A DNA stretch of 64,000 nucleotides. Source: Pontibacterium sp964228735. GTDB lineage: Bacteria; Pseudomonadota; Gammaproteobacteria; Pseudomonadales; Balneatricaceae. Location of the stretch: the NCBI RefSeq assembly GCF_964228735.1, contig NZ_CAXRBQ010000075.1, positions 1-64,000 of the forward strand. The letters run 5' to 3'. The notes beneath the pieces are model-generated. The model saw nothing but the letters and a program-made list of their open reading frames with translations, had not been told where the DNA came from and did no database searches. Below, piece after piece: positions 30,722 through 39,521 of the stretch (its first letter is position 1; every line of letters starts with the position of its first letter). The translations under genes and the position numbers were made by a program.

Positions 30722-33310
30722 ATGACAAGCCAATCTCCCGCGTTTAAAAATCATACCCCAATGATGCAGCAGTATCTGCGTATAAAATCGCAGCATCCGG
30801 ACCAACTGGTTTTCTACCGTATGGGGGATTTCTACGAGCTGTTCTACGACGACGCCAAAAAAGCGGCGCAACTGCTCGACATTTCCCTGACCGCCCGCGG
30901 CAAGTCCGCCGGCGAGCCGATCCCGATGGCCGGTATTCCCTACCATGCAGCGGAAGGCTACGTGGCCAAAATCGTACGCGCCGGTGAATCCGTGGTGATC
31001 TGCGAACAGGTGGGCGATCCGGCCACCAGCAAGGGCCCCGTTGAACGCGCCGTGGCCCGTATCGTAACGCCGGGCACCGTCAGTGACGAAGCCCTGTTGG
31101 ACGAGCAGAGCGATAACCTGCTTGTCGCGGTACACCAGCTGCAGGACACATACGGCCTTGCCATAGTGGACATCAGCTCCGGCCGCTTCAGCCTGCTCGA
31201 AGTAGAGGGGGATGAACCGCTGCTGAGTGAAATCGAACGCCTGCGCCCGTCCGAGATTTTGTTTAGCGAAGAGGGATCGCTTGGACTGTTACTGTCCGAC
31301 AAACGTGGCTTGCGCCCACAAGCACCTTGGCATTTTGAAGAAGAAACCGCCCTGCGCCTGCTGTGCAAGCAATTCAATGTACAAGACCTGGGTGGCTTCG
31401 GTTGTGATCACCTTGAGATTGCGATCTGTGCAGCGGGCTGCCTGCTGCAATACGCCAAGGAAACCCAACGCACCGAACTGCCCCATATCCGTCGCATCCA
31501 GGTGGAAACCCGCAGCGATAGTGTCGTACTGGACGCGGCAACCCGCAAAAACCTGGAATTGGACATCAACCTGGGTGGTGGTAAGGACAATACACTGGCA
31601 TCGGTACTGGACCGTTGTAAAACCCCAATGGGCAGCCGCCTGCTGCGCCGCTGGTTAAACCGTCCGCTGCGCAACCGCTCTGTTCTGCTAGCCCGCCAGG
31701 ATGTGATCCGCTGGCAGCGGGAGCAGTACCGCTTTGAAACCCTGCAAGGCCTGCTACGCCATATTGGCGACCTGGAACGTATTCTGGCACGTATTGCCCT
31801 GCGCTCCGCTCGCCCTCGCGATCTGGAACGCCTAAAAAATTCGCTGGCGATCCTGCCCGAACTTCAGATTGCACTGTCCAGCACTGACTCAGTACGCAGC
31901 CAGGAGCTAGCAGCCCTGATCAGCGAATTCCCACAACTTGCAGAACTGCTACAACGTGCAGTCATCGAAAATCCACCGGTTGTGGTACGAGACGGTGGCG
32001 TGATCGCCGAGGGATACGACGAAGAGCTGGACGAACTGCGTGGTTTGTCGGAAAACGCGGGCAACTACCTGGTGGATTTGGAAACCCGTGAGCGCGAACG
32101 TACGGGCATCGCCACACTCAAGGTCGGCTACAACCGCGTGCACGGCTATTACATTGAGATCGGCCGCGCCAACTCTGACCAGGCTCCGGCAGAATACATC
32201 CGCCGTCAAACCCTTAAGAATGCGGAACGTTTTATTACGCCGGAACTGAAGGAGTTTGAAGACAAGGCCCTCTCCGCCAAGAGTCGCGCCCTTGCCCGGG
32301 AAAAAGCGCTCTACGAAAACTTGGTGGAAACAATTGCGGAGCAACTCCCGGCTCTGCAGGACAGTGCGGCGGCTTTATCGGAGCTGGACGTTCTGAGCAA
32401 CCTGACCGAACGTGCTGATACCCTGAACTACTGCGCTCCGGTATTAACCGAAGATGCACAGCTGCAGATCCAGGGCGGCCGTCACCCTGTGGTGGAAAGT
32501 GTGCTGGACGAACCGTTTGTGTCCAACAAACTGGAGCTGGATCAATCCCGCCACATGTTAATCATCACCGGTCCGAACATGGGTGGTAAATCCACCTATA
32601 TGCGCCAGGCCGCGCTGATCACGCTATTAGCACACATCGGTAGTTACGTACCTGCAGACAGTGCCACCATCGGTATCGTCGATCGGATCTTTACCCGCAT
32701 GGGCTCCTCCGATGACCTCGCCGGTGGTCGCTCGACCTTTATGGTTGAGATGACGGAAACCGCCAACATTCTACATAACGCCACCGAGCGCAGCCTTGTG
32801 CTGATGGATGAGGTTGGTCGCGGCACGAGCACCTTTGACGGTCTGTCCCTGGCCTGGTCCTGTGCAGAATACCTGGCACAGCAGGTGAAAGCCTTTACTC
32901 TGTTTGCCACCCATTACTTTGAACTCACAACCCTGCCTGATCAACTTCCGGGCGTGCACAACGTGCACCTGACCGCTGTAGAACACAACGATCACATCGT
33001 GTTTATGCATGAAGTGCAGGAGGGACCTGCTAGTCAGAGTTACGGGCTGCAGGTAGCGCAACTGGCTGGGGTACCGCAGCACGTTATTCAGTATGCCCGT
33101 GAGAAACTGGTGCACCTGGAGCAGGACGCCAGCGGCAACCCTCAAACCATGACGGTGACAACACCGCCGCCACCGCCTCCAATGCAGAACGATATGTTTA
33201 ACAGCGCACCACATCCGGTGGTCACAGAACTTGAGTCGGTATCCCCCGACGACCTGACACCACGCCAGGCACTTGAGTTGCTCTATCAGCTCAAGCAAAA
33301 GCTCAGCTGA
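30722..33310 (+). CDS. mutS: DNA mismatch repair protein MutS
   Basis: The 862-residue protein finds mismatches and starts repair. Domain I has the mismatch-reading motif FYRMGDFYELF. Connector, lever and clamp domains follow, and the ATPase has Walker A TGPNMGGKSTYMRQ, STFMVEM, the Walker B MDEVGRGTSTFDG and ATHYFELT. A Pro-rich linker before the last residues leads to a C-terminal dimerisation tail (SPDDLTPRQALELLYQL). Its codon use is richer in G/C than neighbouring accessory genes. It is followed 88 bp later by fdxA. Confidence 0.97.
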   Translation: MTSQSPAFKNHTPMMQQYLRIKSQHPDQLVFYRMGDFYELFYDDAKKAAQLLDISLTARGKSAGEPIPMAGIPYHAAEGYVAKIVRAGESVVICEQVGDPATSKGPVERAVARIVTPGTVSDEALLDEQSDNLLVAVHQLQDTYGLAIVDISSGRFSLLEVEGDEPLLSEIERLRPSEILFSEEGSLGLLLSDKRGLRPQAPWHFEEETALRLLCKQFNVQDLGGFGCDHLEIAICAAGCLLQYAKETQRTELPHIRRIQVETRSDSVVLDAATRKNLELDINLGGGKDNTLASVLDRCKTPMGSRLLRRWLNRPLRNRSVLLARQDVIRWQREQYRFETLQGLLRHIGDLERILARIALRSARPRDLERLKNSLAILPELQIALSSTDSVRSQELAALISEFPQLAELLQRAVIENPPVVVRDGGVIAEGYDEELDELRGLSENAGNYLVDLETRERERTGIATLKVGYNRVHGYYIEIGRANSDQAPAEYIRRQTLKNAERFITPELKEFEDKALSAKSRALAREKALYENLVETIAEQLPALQDSAAALSELDVLSNLTERADTLNYCAPVLTEDAQLQIQGGRHPVVESVLDEPFVSNKLELDQSRHMLIITGPNMGGKSTYMRQAALITLLAHIGSYVPADSATIGIVDRIFTRMGSSDDLAGGRSTFMVEMTETANILHNATERSLVLMDEVGRGTSTFDGLSLAWSCAEYLAQQVKAFTLFATHYFELTTLPDQLPGVHNVHLTAVEHNDHIVFMHEVQEGPASQSYGLQVAQLAGVPQHVIQYAREKLVHLEQDASGNPQTMTVTTPPPPPPMQNDMFNSAPHPVVTELESVSPDDLTPRQALELLYQLKQKLS

Positions 33311-33398
33311 TCCGGCTTTTATCCACAGGGCGACACCTGCGTCGCCCCGTTTTAATCTCTTCTATACTGCAACCAACATTCCTATCGAGACCCACCCT

Positions 33399-33722
33399 AT
33401 GGCTTATGTTGTCATGGAGAGCTGTATTCGCTGCAAATACACCGACTGCGTTGACGTCTGTCCTGTGGATTGCTTCTACGAAGGCCCCAACATGTTGGTT
33501 ATTCACCCGGATGAATGCATCGACTGCGGCCTTTGCGAACCGGAATGCCCGGTCAAAGCCATTGCCCACGAGGACGAGATGCCCCAGGACCAGTTGGATT
33601 TTATTCAGATCAATGAGGAGATGTCGGAGCGCTGGCCAAACATCTACGAGATGAAGGATGCCCCACCAGACGCCGATGAGTGGAAAGAGGTGAAAGCGAA
33701 ACGCCACTTGTTGGAAAAGTAA
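33399..33722 (+). CDS. fdxA: 7Fe ferredoxin FdxA
   Basis: The 107-residue electron carrier holds a [3Fe-4S] and a [4Fe-4S] cluster. The Cys pattern CIRCKYTDCVDVCPVDC and then CIDCGLCEPECPV is that of Azotobacter-type ferredoxin I. The start at ATG 33399 (MAYVVMESCIRCKYTDC) is the family norm; the upstream in-frame extension from 33273 runs inside mutS. The position between mutS and rpoS is standard. Confidence 0.95.
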   Translation: MAYVVMESCIRCKYTDCVDVCPVDCFYEGPNMLVIHPDECIDCGLCEPECPVKAIAHEDEMPQDQLDFIQINEEMSERWPNIYEMKDAPPDADEWKEVKAKRHLLEK

Positions 33723-33741
33723 CCGCACATATACAAGAAAC

Positions 33742-33770
33742 CCCGATAAGATCGCTCTCACCGGGGCTTT
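33742..33770. terminator. Bidirectional terminator between fdxA and rpoS
   Basis: CCCCG and CGGGG flank a loop, with CTTTTA on the plus side and TTTCTTG on the minus side. It ends fdxA and, from the other strand, rpoS. Confidence 0.75.
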
Positions 33771-33808
33771 TATGGGATTGCATCAAACGCTTGCGCGTTT
33801 TTAGGGTC

Positions 33809-34843
33809 TTACTGCAGCAGATCTTCGCCGCTCAGACCGTTTTTCTCAACGATCTCTCGCAGCTTACGCAGCGCTTCAACCTGAATCTGACGTACACGCT
33901 CACGGGTCAGGCCAATCTCGCTACCCACCTCTTCCAGCGTACTCATCTCATAGCCACGCAGGCCAAAGCGACGTGCCAGCACTTCGGAGTGTTTCTCCGG
34001 CAGCATTGTCAGCCACTTGTCGAGGTTACCGCTGATGTTGGTTTTCTGCAGCAGGGTCTCCGGGTCAGAGCTGTCCTGATCAGGAATGGTGTCCAACAGA
34101 GACTTGTCGGAATCCTGCCCCATCGGCGTATCCACGGAACTCACACGCTCGTTCAAGCCCAACATACGCTCGACATTTTCAACCGGCTTGTTTACCAACT
34201 GCGCGATCTCTTCCGCAGATGGCTCATGATCCAGCTTCTGCGCCAGCTCACGGGCTGCACGCAGGTATACGTTCAGCTCCTTAACCACATGAATCGGCAA
34301 TCGGATGGTGCGCGTCTGATTCATGATCGCGCGCTCGATGGTCTGACGGATCCACCAGGTTGCGTAGGTGGAAAAACGGAAACCACGCTCCGGGTCAAAT
34401 TTTTCTACCGCACGGATCAGACCCAAGTTACCTTCTTCGATCAGATCCAACAGGGTCAGCCCACGGTTGATATAACGGCGGGCGATTTTAACCACCAGGC
34501 GCAGGTTGCTCTCGATCATGCGCTGACGCGAAGCTTCGTCACCTTTCAGCGCACGACGAGAATAGTAAACCTCCTCTTCCGCCGTAAGCAGCGGAGAGAA
34601 GCCGATTTCATTCAGGTAGAGCTGCGTTGCATCCAGAGTCTTTGCGTTGAGCAAATCGTTATGTGCAAGGCTGCCTCGACCACGACCACTGGCAATGATC
34701 TCAGGGACCTTTTCTTCGTCTTCCTGCTCACTTTCTTCAGCGACATCTTCCGAAATGTCAGCAGTTGACTCTTCGGTAACGCCGTCGACCTCAAGGTCTT
34801 CGGATGCGTTACTCTGCTCGTAGTCCTTATCTACTTTTTCCAT
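33809..34843 (-). CDS. rpoS: Stationary-phase sigma factor RpoS
   Basis: The 344-residue sigma factor directs RNA polymerase to general-stress promoters. An acidic N-terminal part precedes region 1.2 (TQLYLNEIGFSPLLTAEEE). Then come 2.1-2.4 (RRYINRGLTLLDLIEEGN, FSTYATWWIRQTIERAI), the region 3 helices and region 4.2 (TLEEVGSEIGLTRERVRQIQ). Region 2.5-3.0 has the RpoS-like Lys in RTIRLPIHVVKEL. The ATG at 34843 is chosen over the TTG at 34849 because GGGGTTG precedes it. It is downstream of nlpD, where rpoS promoters usually lie. Confidence 0.96.
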   Translation of the reverse strand: MEKVDKDYEQSNASEDLEVDGVTEESTADISEDVAEESEQEDEEKVPEIIASGRGRGSLAHNDLLNAKTLDATQLYLNEIGFSPLLTAEEEVYYSRRALKGDEASRQRMIESNLRLVVKIARRYINRGLTLLDLIEEGNLGLIRAVEKFDPERGFRFSTYATWWIRQTIERAIMNQTRTIRLPIHVVKELNVYLRAARELAQKLDHEPSAEEIAQLVNKPVENVERMLGLNERVSSVDTPMGQDSDKSLLDTIPDQDSSDPETLLQKTNISGNLDKWLTMLPEKHSEVLARRFGLRGYEMSTLEEVGSEIGLTRERVRQIQVEALRKLREIVEKNGLSGEDLLQ

Positions 34844-34906
34844 TGCCAACCCCTTTGGTGTCCTTTATCAAAAGCCACCCTATTCTAGTTATAGTCCGGA
34901 AACAAC

Positions 34907-35746
34907 TTATTGTTTTTTGGGCAGATATCTTAACGGATTTACCGGTACACCATCACGTCTGATTTCGAAATGAAGCATCACGCGTTCTGCGCCGCTGCGC
35001 CCCATTTCGGCGATTTTATCACCAACTGTAACCTTATCACTTTCTTTAACCAGAACGCGACTGTTATGCGCATATGCACTTAAAAAATTCTGGTTATGAT
35101 CAATGATAATAAGATTGCCATACCCCAACAGTCCGTTTCCTGCATAAACCACTGTGCCTGAAGCTGCCGCAAATACAGGATCACCTTTGCGTCCAGCGAG
35201 GTTCACGCCTTTATTCACTTGCCCCTTGGTCTTGAAGGACGCTATCAGACGCCCCTTACTTGGCCACTGCCAACGAATTCGACCTGCCGCGGAGGCTGTC
35301 TTCTTAGACGTGTTTGCCGATGCAGTTGAATTGGTACGCTTTTCAACTGTTTTCGGCGGACTGGTCGGCTTCTTTACCGGTTTTTTTGCGGATTTGCTGA
35401 CAGTTGACGAATTGGCTGAAGTGCTTTTTGAGTGTGCGCTACTGTCTCGGACAATTTTTTGGGCGCTGGGTTTCAATACGAGGCGCTGGCCCGGATAGAT
35501 CTGGTAATCGCCACTGATGTTGTTTAGCCGCGCAACAGTGCGGTAACTGAGACCGTGGCGGAATGCGATCGAATAGAGAGTGTCGCCTTTACGGACGACG
35601 TAGACAGATGAGGAGGAGACAGAGGGGGCCTGGCGTACAACCTTAGTCCGCGACCTGTCCTGCACCGGGACACTATGCGGAGCGGCGCAACCGGCGATCA
35701 ACACTGCAATAAGCGCTGAAACCAGCCAACCTGCGCCTTTTACCAC
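34907..35746 (-). CDS. nlpD: Lipoprotein NlpD, amidase activator
   Basis: NlpD activates the amidase AmiC during cell division. The 279-residue protein has a lipoprotein signal ending LIAGC, a LysM domain (about residues 45-95, YVVRKGDTLYSIAFRHG) and a Ser/Lys/Pro-rich linker. The LytM domain (about 170-275) keeps YAHN and LHFEIR but reads GVNLAG instead of the GxDxxx metal motif. It is therefore non-catalytic, as in E. coli NlpD. A GTG start at 35746 follows AGGGG. It begins 4 bp after the DUF368 stop. Confidence 0.93.
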   Translation of the reverse strand: MVKGAGWLVSALIAVLIAGCAAPHSVPVQDRSRTKVVRQAPSVSSSSVYVVRKGDTLYSIAFRHGLSYRTVARLNNISGDYQIYPGQRLVLKPSAQKIVRDSSAHSKSTSANSSTVSKSAKKPVKKPTSPPKTVEKRTNSTASANTSKKTASAAGRIRWQWPSKGRLIASFKTKGQVNKGVNLAGRKGDPVFAAASGTVVYAGNGLLGYGNLIIIDHNQNFLSAYAHNSRVLVKESDKVTVGDKIAEMGRSGAERVMLHFEIRRDGVPVNPLRYLPKKQ

Positions 35747-35749
35747 CCA

Positions 35750-36709
35750 TCACCCCTGACTCGGCTTGGTCCCTGCGGAACGGGCCAGCGCGATGACCAA
35801 GATCGCACCCAGCAACATCAACACCAGGGACATAGTGAGATATGCGTTCTGACCGGTCATGATCTCATAACTGCCGGGCAGAATATTTTCCTGAACCAGA
35901 GGCACCTCTTCGCCATGCCGGTTGATGGTATAGGCTGTGGTGTATTTCCACGGCCAAACCTTATTTAGAGAGCCCAGCATAAAGCCCCCCAGCAACGCCA
36001 GCGTAGTCACGCGATAGGAAGCAAACATCCAGTTCAACACCCGCGAAAAGCTTAGCAAACCAATCACACAACCGGTTGCAAACAACGCTAGCACTGGGAT
36101 ATCCATGGACTTCACAGCGCCCAGAATCGGCGCATACATACCCAGAAGAAGCAGTATAAAACTACCTGAAATCCCCGGCAGGATCATCGCACAGATTGCA
36201 ATCATGCCGGAAAAGAAGACCATCATCGATGTAGGTTCAACCGCCGCTGGCGCTATGGAGGTCACCATATAGGCCAGCACCGTCCCCGCCAAGAAAGCGG
36301 TAAATGCGTTCCCCCGCCAATCCTCGATCTGCCGCGCCACCAGCCAGCTGGACGCCAGAATCAGGCCAAAGAAAAAGGACCACAACATCTCAGGGTAATT
36401 GGCCAACAGGAACAGGACACCTCGTGCAAAGGTGATCACACTGAACAGAATCCCTAGCAACAGGGTAAGTAGGAACGGACCGTTTACATATTGCCAGGTT
36501 GCGCCTAGTCCCTCTTTAAACAGGACTTGTATTGCCTCGGGACCACAACGTTTAAGAGAGCCAATAAGCTCTTCATAAATACCCGTCATGAAGGCGATCG
36601 TACCGCCGGATACGCCAGGCACCGCATCGGCAGCGCCCATCATCAAACCTTTACCGGACAAAATCAGATAATCACGCCAATCCCGACGCGGCTTTTCCCA
36701 GTTATCCAT
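35750..36709 (-). CDS. DUF368 membrane protein, PopT-type undecaprenyl-phosphate translocase
   Basis: The 319-residue protein has about nine membrane segments and the DUF368 signature AADAVPGVSGGTIAFMTGIYE. A second related repeat, ILPGISGSFILLLLGMY, lies near residue 178. DUF368 proteins (PopT) are known to recycle the lipid carrier undecaprenyl phosphate across the inner membrane. It sits between pcm and nlpD, overlapping neither but spaced by a few bases, in a cluster that also makes the carrier lipid (uppS at 57552). PopT is favoured in Na+-rich or alkaline habitats. Confidence 0.85.
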   Translation of the reverse strand: MDNWEKPRRDWRDYLILSGKGLMMGAADAVPGVSGGTIAFMTGIYEELIGSLKRCGPEAIQVLFKEGLGATWQYVNGPFLLTLLLGILFSVITFARGVLFLLANYPEMLWSFFFGLILASSWLVARQIEDWRGNAFTAFLAGTVLAYMVTSIAPAAVEPTSMMVFFSGMIAICAMILPGISGSFILLLLGMYAPILGAVKSMDIPVLALFATGCVIGLLSFSRVLNWMFASYRVTTLALLGGFMLGSLNKVWPWKYTTAYTINRHGEEVPLVQENILPGSYEIMTGQNAYLTMSLVLMLLGAILVIALARSAGTKPSQG

Positions 36710-36711
36710 TT

Positions 36712-37347
36712 TTAACGTACAGTTCCACTTAGCAAAGGTACAAACTTGGCTGCTTCGACAACGTTGGTTTCGAAACTATCCTCACCGGTACGCACAATCA
36801 GCTTTAATTCTTGCTTTCGGCCACCCACCGGGATAATCAAACGACCACCCACCGCCAGTTGCGCGAGCAGTTCTGCAGGCACCTCTTCCGGCGCCGCCGT
36901 CACCAGAATACCATCAAAAGGGGCTTTCGCTGGCCAGCCCATTCCGCCATCACTGTGCATCAGTTGCACATTGCGCAACTTCAGCAACTGCAGACGTTTA
37001 CGCGCCTTATCCTGCAACGGCTTAATGCGCTCCACACTGAACACCTGATCGACCAGTTGTGCCAGCACCGCGGTTTGATATCCCGAACCGGTACCCACTT
37101 CCAGCACGTTATGCAGCGGCCCCTTCGCCAAAAGTAGCTCGGTCATCCGGGCAACACTGTAGGGTTGCGAGATAGTCTGGTTAAAGCCAATCGGCAACGC
37201 CGTATCTTCGTAGGCGCGGTGAGACAGCGCCTCATCGATAAAGATGTGTCGCGGAGTATCCCGCACAACATCCAGCACGCGCTCATCCTCAACCCCCTGC
37301 TCCCGCAACCGTGCTATCAGCCGGTCACGAGTGCGGCGGGAGGTCAT
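36712..37347 (-). CDS. pcm: Protein-L-isoaspartate O-methyltransferase
   Basis: Pcm repairs isoaspartyl residues using S-adenosylmethionine. The 211-residue protein has the AdoMet motif I VLEVGTGSGYQTAVLAQL, the substrate-binding QTISQPYSVARM and VTAAPEEVPAELL. The ATG at 37347 is chosen because AAGGA lies 6 bases upstream; a GTG at 37377 overlaps surE and gives 221 residues, longer than usual. Between surE and the DUF368 gene, in the standard survival-gene order. Confidence 0.94.
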   Translation of the reverse strand: MTSRRTRDRLIARLREQGVEDERVLDVVRDTPRHIFIDEALSHRAYEDTALPIGFNQTISQPYSVARMTELLLAKGPLHNVLEVGTGSGYQTAVLAQLVDQVFSVERIKPLQDKARKRLQLLKLRNVQLMHSDGGMGWPAKAPFDGILVTAAPEEVPAELLAQLAVGGRLIIPVGGRKQELKLIVRTGEDSFETNVVEAAKFVPLLSGTVR

Positions 37348-37373
37348 ACCTATTCCTTCAAGATTCAGATGGG

Positions 37374-38123
37374 TCACAGAATGCCCTCAAGCCAACTGCC
37401 CAAATTATCCATTGCATCATACTGGGTCATGTCGATCTGTAGCGGTGTGATCGACACACAACCCTGCTCAACTGCGAAGAAGTCAGTGCCCGGTTCACGA
37501 TCCAGCACCTCGCCAACACCTGCGATCCAGTACCGCTCACAGCCGCGCGGATCTTTAACTTTAACCGGCTTATCTGCCAGGCTGCGGTGCCCCAAACGAG
37601 TAACATGAACGCCTTGAATCTGATCCAGCGGCAGATCGGGAACGTTCACATTCAACACCGTGCGTGGCGCGAGATTCACCTTGGCAATACCGGCTACCAT
37701 CAGACGCACAATCTCCGCTGCCGTTTCAAAGTGCTGTGGGTGATGGTTCGCAACGGACACGGCAATCGGTGGAAACTTACGATGGCGTCCTTCGGTTGCC
37801 GCCGCGACAGTGCCAGAGTACAGCACATCGTCGCCCATATTCGCCCCAGCATTGATACCGGATACAACAATATCCGGCTCAAACTCAAAGATACCAGATG
37901 CACCAAGGTGCACGCAGTCGGTCGGCGTACCATTTACACTAACGAAACCATTGTCATGACGGAAGGCCTCTAGAGGCCGATCCAGCGTCAAGGAGTTACT
38001 GGCTCCACTGCGGTTGCGATCAGGGGCAACCACCTCAATTTCACAGTCCTGACGCAGGACTTCAGCCAGCGTTGCCAAACCCGGTGCAAAAACACCGTCG
38101 TCGTTAGAGATCAGTACCTTCAT
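37374..38123 (-). CDS. surE: 5'/3'-nucleotidase SurE
   Basis: SurE is a metal-dependent nucleotidase that helps stationary-phase survival. The 249-residue protein starts with the metal site LISNDDGVFAPG and keeps APDRNRSGASNSLTL, GTPTDCVHLG and VSGINAGANMGDDVLYSGTVAAA. The start overlaps truD by four bases, which ties the two into one operon. Length and motifs are standard. Confidence 0.96.
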   Translation of the reverse strand: MKVLISNDDGVFAPGLATLAEVLRQDCEIEVVAPDRNRSGASNSLTLDRPLEAFRHDNGFVSVNGTPTDCVHLGASGIFEFEPDIVVSGINAGANMGDDVLYSGTVAAATEGRHRKFPPIAVSVANHHPQHFETAAEIVRLMVAGIAKVNLAPRTVLNVNVPDLPLDQIQGVHVTRLGHRSLADKPVKVKDPRGCERYWIAGVGEVLDREPGTDFFAVEQGCVSITPLQIDMTQYDAMDNLGSWLEGIL

Positions 38124-39166
38124 TTGCCCGTATTCTGTTCCGCAGTTTTAGCCTCGACCAACTCGCGCAATACACTTGTCGCAAATGCACCAGATGGCAG
38201 TTCAAATTGCAGCCACCATTGTCGTTCAGACTCGGCCTCAGCTTCAAGACCCAGTGGCTGCAAACGTAGCGATCGACGTTCCTGGCGCAAGCCCAGATGC
38301 TCAAGACGCTCCAGAACTTCCGACCACGGCTGCAACTGCTGGGCTTCCCATTGCCGGGAATCGCCAATATTCAAAGGCTCTCCGCGCCCCCACATGGCAC
38401 CGGTCAGATTCACATCGCCGTCGGCAAGACGTTGCACTGTTTCCGGATCAATCGCTTCTGCGACAAAGGTACTCTTGGAACCCGACAGCATCAGCGCATC
38501 ACCAACCAGCAGTGTACCCCACAAGTTCTGGTCGATACGCTGTGACAACAGGTGATTAAAACACCAGGAACGAACTGCCGAGATATACATCCCTTTCTTG
38601 GCGCGTTGGCGCTCTTTGCGTTCACCGCGCAGCAGCTCCAGACCTTTCTGCAGGTTACCGCCATCCTGCCCAAAGCGCTGTTCGCCAAAGTAGTTAGGGA
38701 CACCCTGCTTGATTAATTCCAGTCGGGCAACCAGCTCTTCGGGATGAGTGACATCACGTAGGCGCAGACGAAAGCAGTTGCCTTGGAGTGCTCCCAAGCG
38801 CAATTTGCGCGGGTGGCGTGCCGTTTTCAGGACCTCGATGGTATCACCACCAAACAAATTCCAGTTCAGCACACGATGCTGCGGCAATGCCACACTAAAC
38901 CACTGTTCGGTAACCGCGTGACGGTCCTTCTTGCCCGCATAACCCACATCACGTGGACTGATCTGGCAAAAACGCGCCAGTTGACGGGCAACCCAGTCGG
39001 TATTTTCTCCATTCTTACGGATGTAGAGAAACAGGTGTTCTCCTTCGCCTTCGGGCTCAAACCCCAACTGCTCAACAACCTGGAAATCTTCGTTACAACT
39101 GCGGATCAGCGCACTGCCTTCGGGTTTACCGTACAGATAGCTGTATTGGGTGGGAAAACTACTCAC
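38120..39166 (-). CDS. truD: tRNA pseudouridine(13) synthase TruD
   Basis: TruD makes pseudouridine at U13 of tRNA. The 348-residue protein has the catalytic Asp in GYAGKKDRHA, the NYFGEQRFG motif and the inserted TRUD domain. Its start overlaps the end of ftsB by four bases. In E. coli and Pseudomonas ispD and ispF lie between ftsB and truD; here they are missing and the two genes touch. Confidence 0.95.
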   Translation of the reverse strand: MSSFPTQYSYLYGKPEGSALIRSCNEDFQVVEQLGFEPEGEGEHLFLYIRKNGENTDWVARQLARFCQISPRDVGYAGKKDRHAVTEQWFSVALPQHRVLNWNLFGGDTIEVLKTARHPRKLRLGALQGNCFRLRLRDVTHPEELVARLELIKQGVPNYFGEQRFGQDGGNLQKGLELLRGERKERQRAKKGMYISAVRSWCFNHLLSQRIDQNLWGTLLVGDALMLSGSKSTFVAEAIDPETVQRLADGDVNLTGAMWGRGEPLNIGDSRQWEAQQLQPWSEVLERLEHLGLRQERRSLRLQPLGLEAEAESERQWWLQFELPSGAFATSVLRELVEAKTAEQNTGK

Positions 39167-39462
39167 TCTTGGGGTGTACTCCGTCCGGGTTCAACCAGCT
39201 GAAAAAACGTTTCACCTTCACGAATCATACCCAGTTCGCTACGGGCCCGCTCCTCAAGTGCAGATAATCCGTTTTTCAGATCCTGCACCTCGGCTTCCAG
39301 CTGTTTGTTGCGCTGGCTAAGCGCCTGATTTTCGGCCTGTTGCTGCTCAATTTCCTGTTCCAGTGACCAGACCTGGCGCTGGTTTGCCTCACCAAACCAG
39401 AGCCGGTACTGCAAAGCGGCCAACAAAACCAACAGCGTAATCAATAACCAGCGAAACATCAT
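39163..39462 (-). CDS. ftsB: Cell division protein FtsB
   Basis: FtsB links FtsL and FtsQ in the divisome. The 99-residue protein has a short cytoplasmic start, one membrane segment (about residues 4-22), a coiled coil (EQEIEQQQAENQALSQRNKQ) and the C-terminal ARSELGMIREGETFFQ motif. It lies downstream of eno behind the terminator at 39475-39500 and is followed by truD with a four-base overlap. Confidence 0.94.
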   Translation of the reverse strand: MMFRWLLITLLVLLAALQYRLWFGEANQRQVWSLEQEIEQQQAENQALSQRNKQLEAEVQDLKNGLSALEERARSELGMIREGETFFQLVEPGRSTPQE

Positions 39463-39474
39463 AGCCTTAAGTCA

Positions 39475-39500
39475 AAAAAGGGGGCTAAACGCCCCCTTTT
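39475..39500 (-). terminator. Intrinsic terminator after eno
   Basis: On the minus strand GGGGGC and GCCCCC pair around GTTTA and are followed by T6. It terminates the pyrG-eno unit and leaves ftsB to another promoter or to read-through. Confidence 0.9.
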
Positions 39501-39521
39501 AATCTCTTATGATTCAGATAA

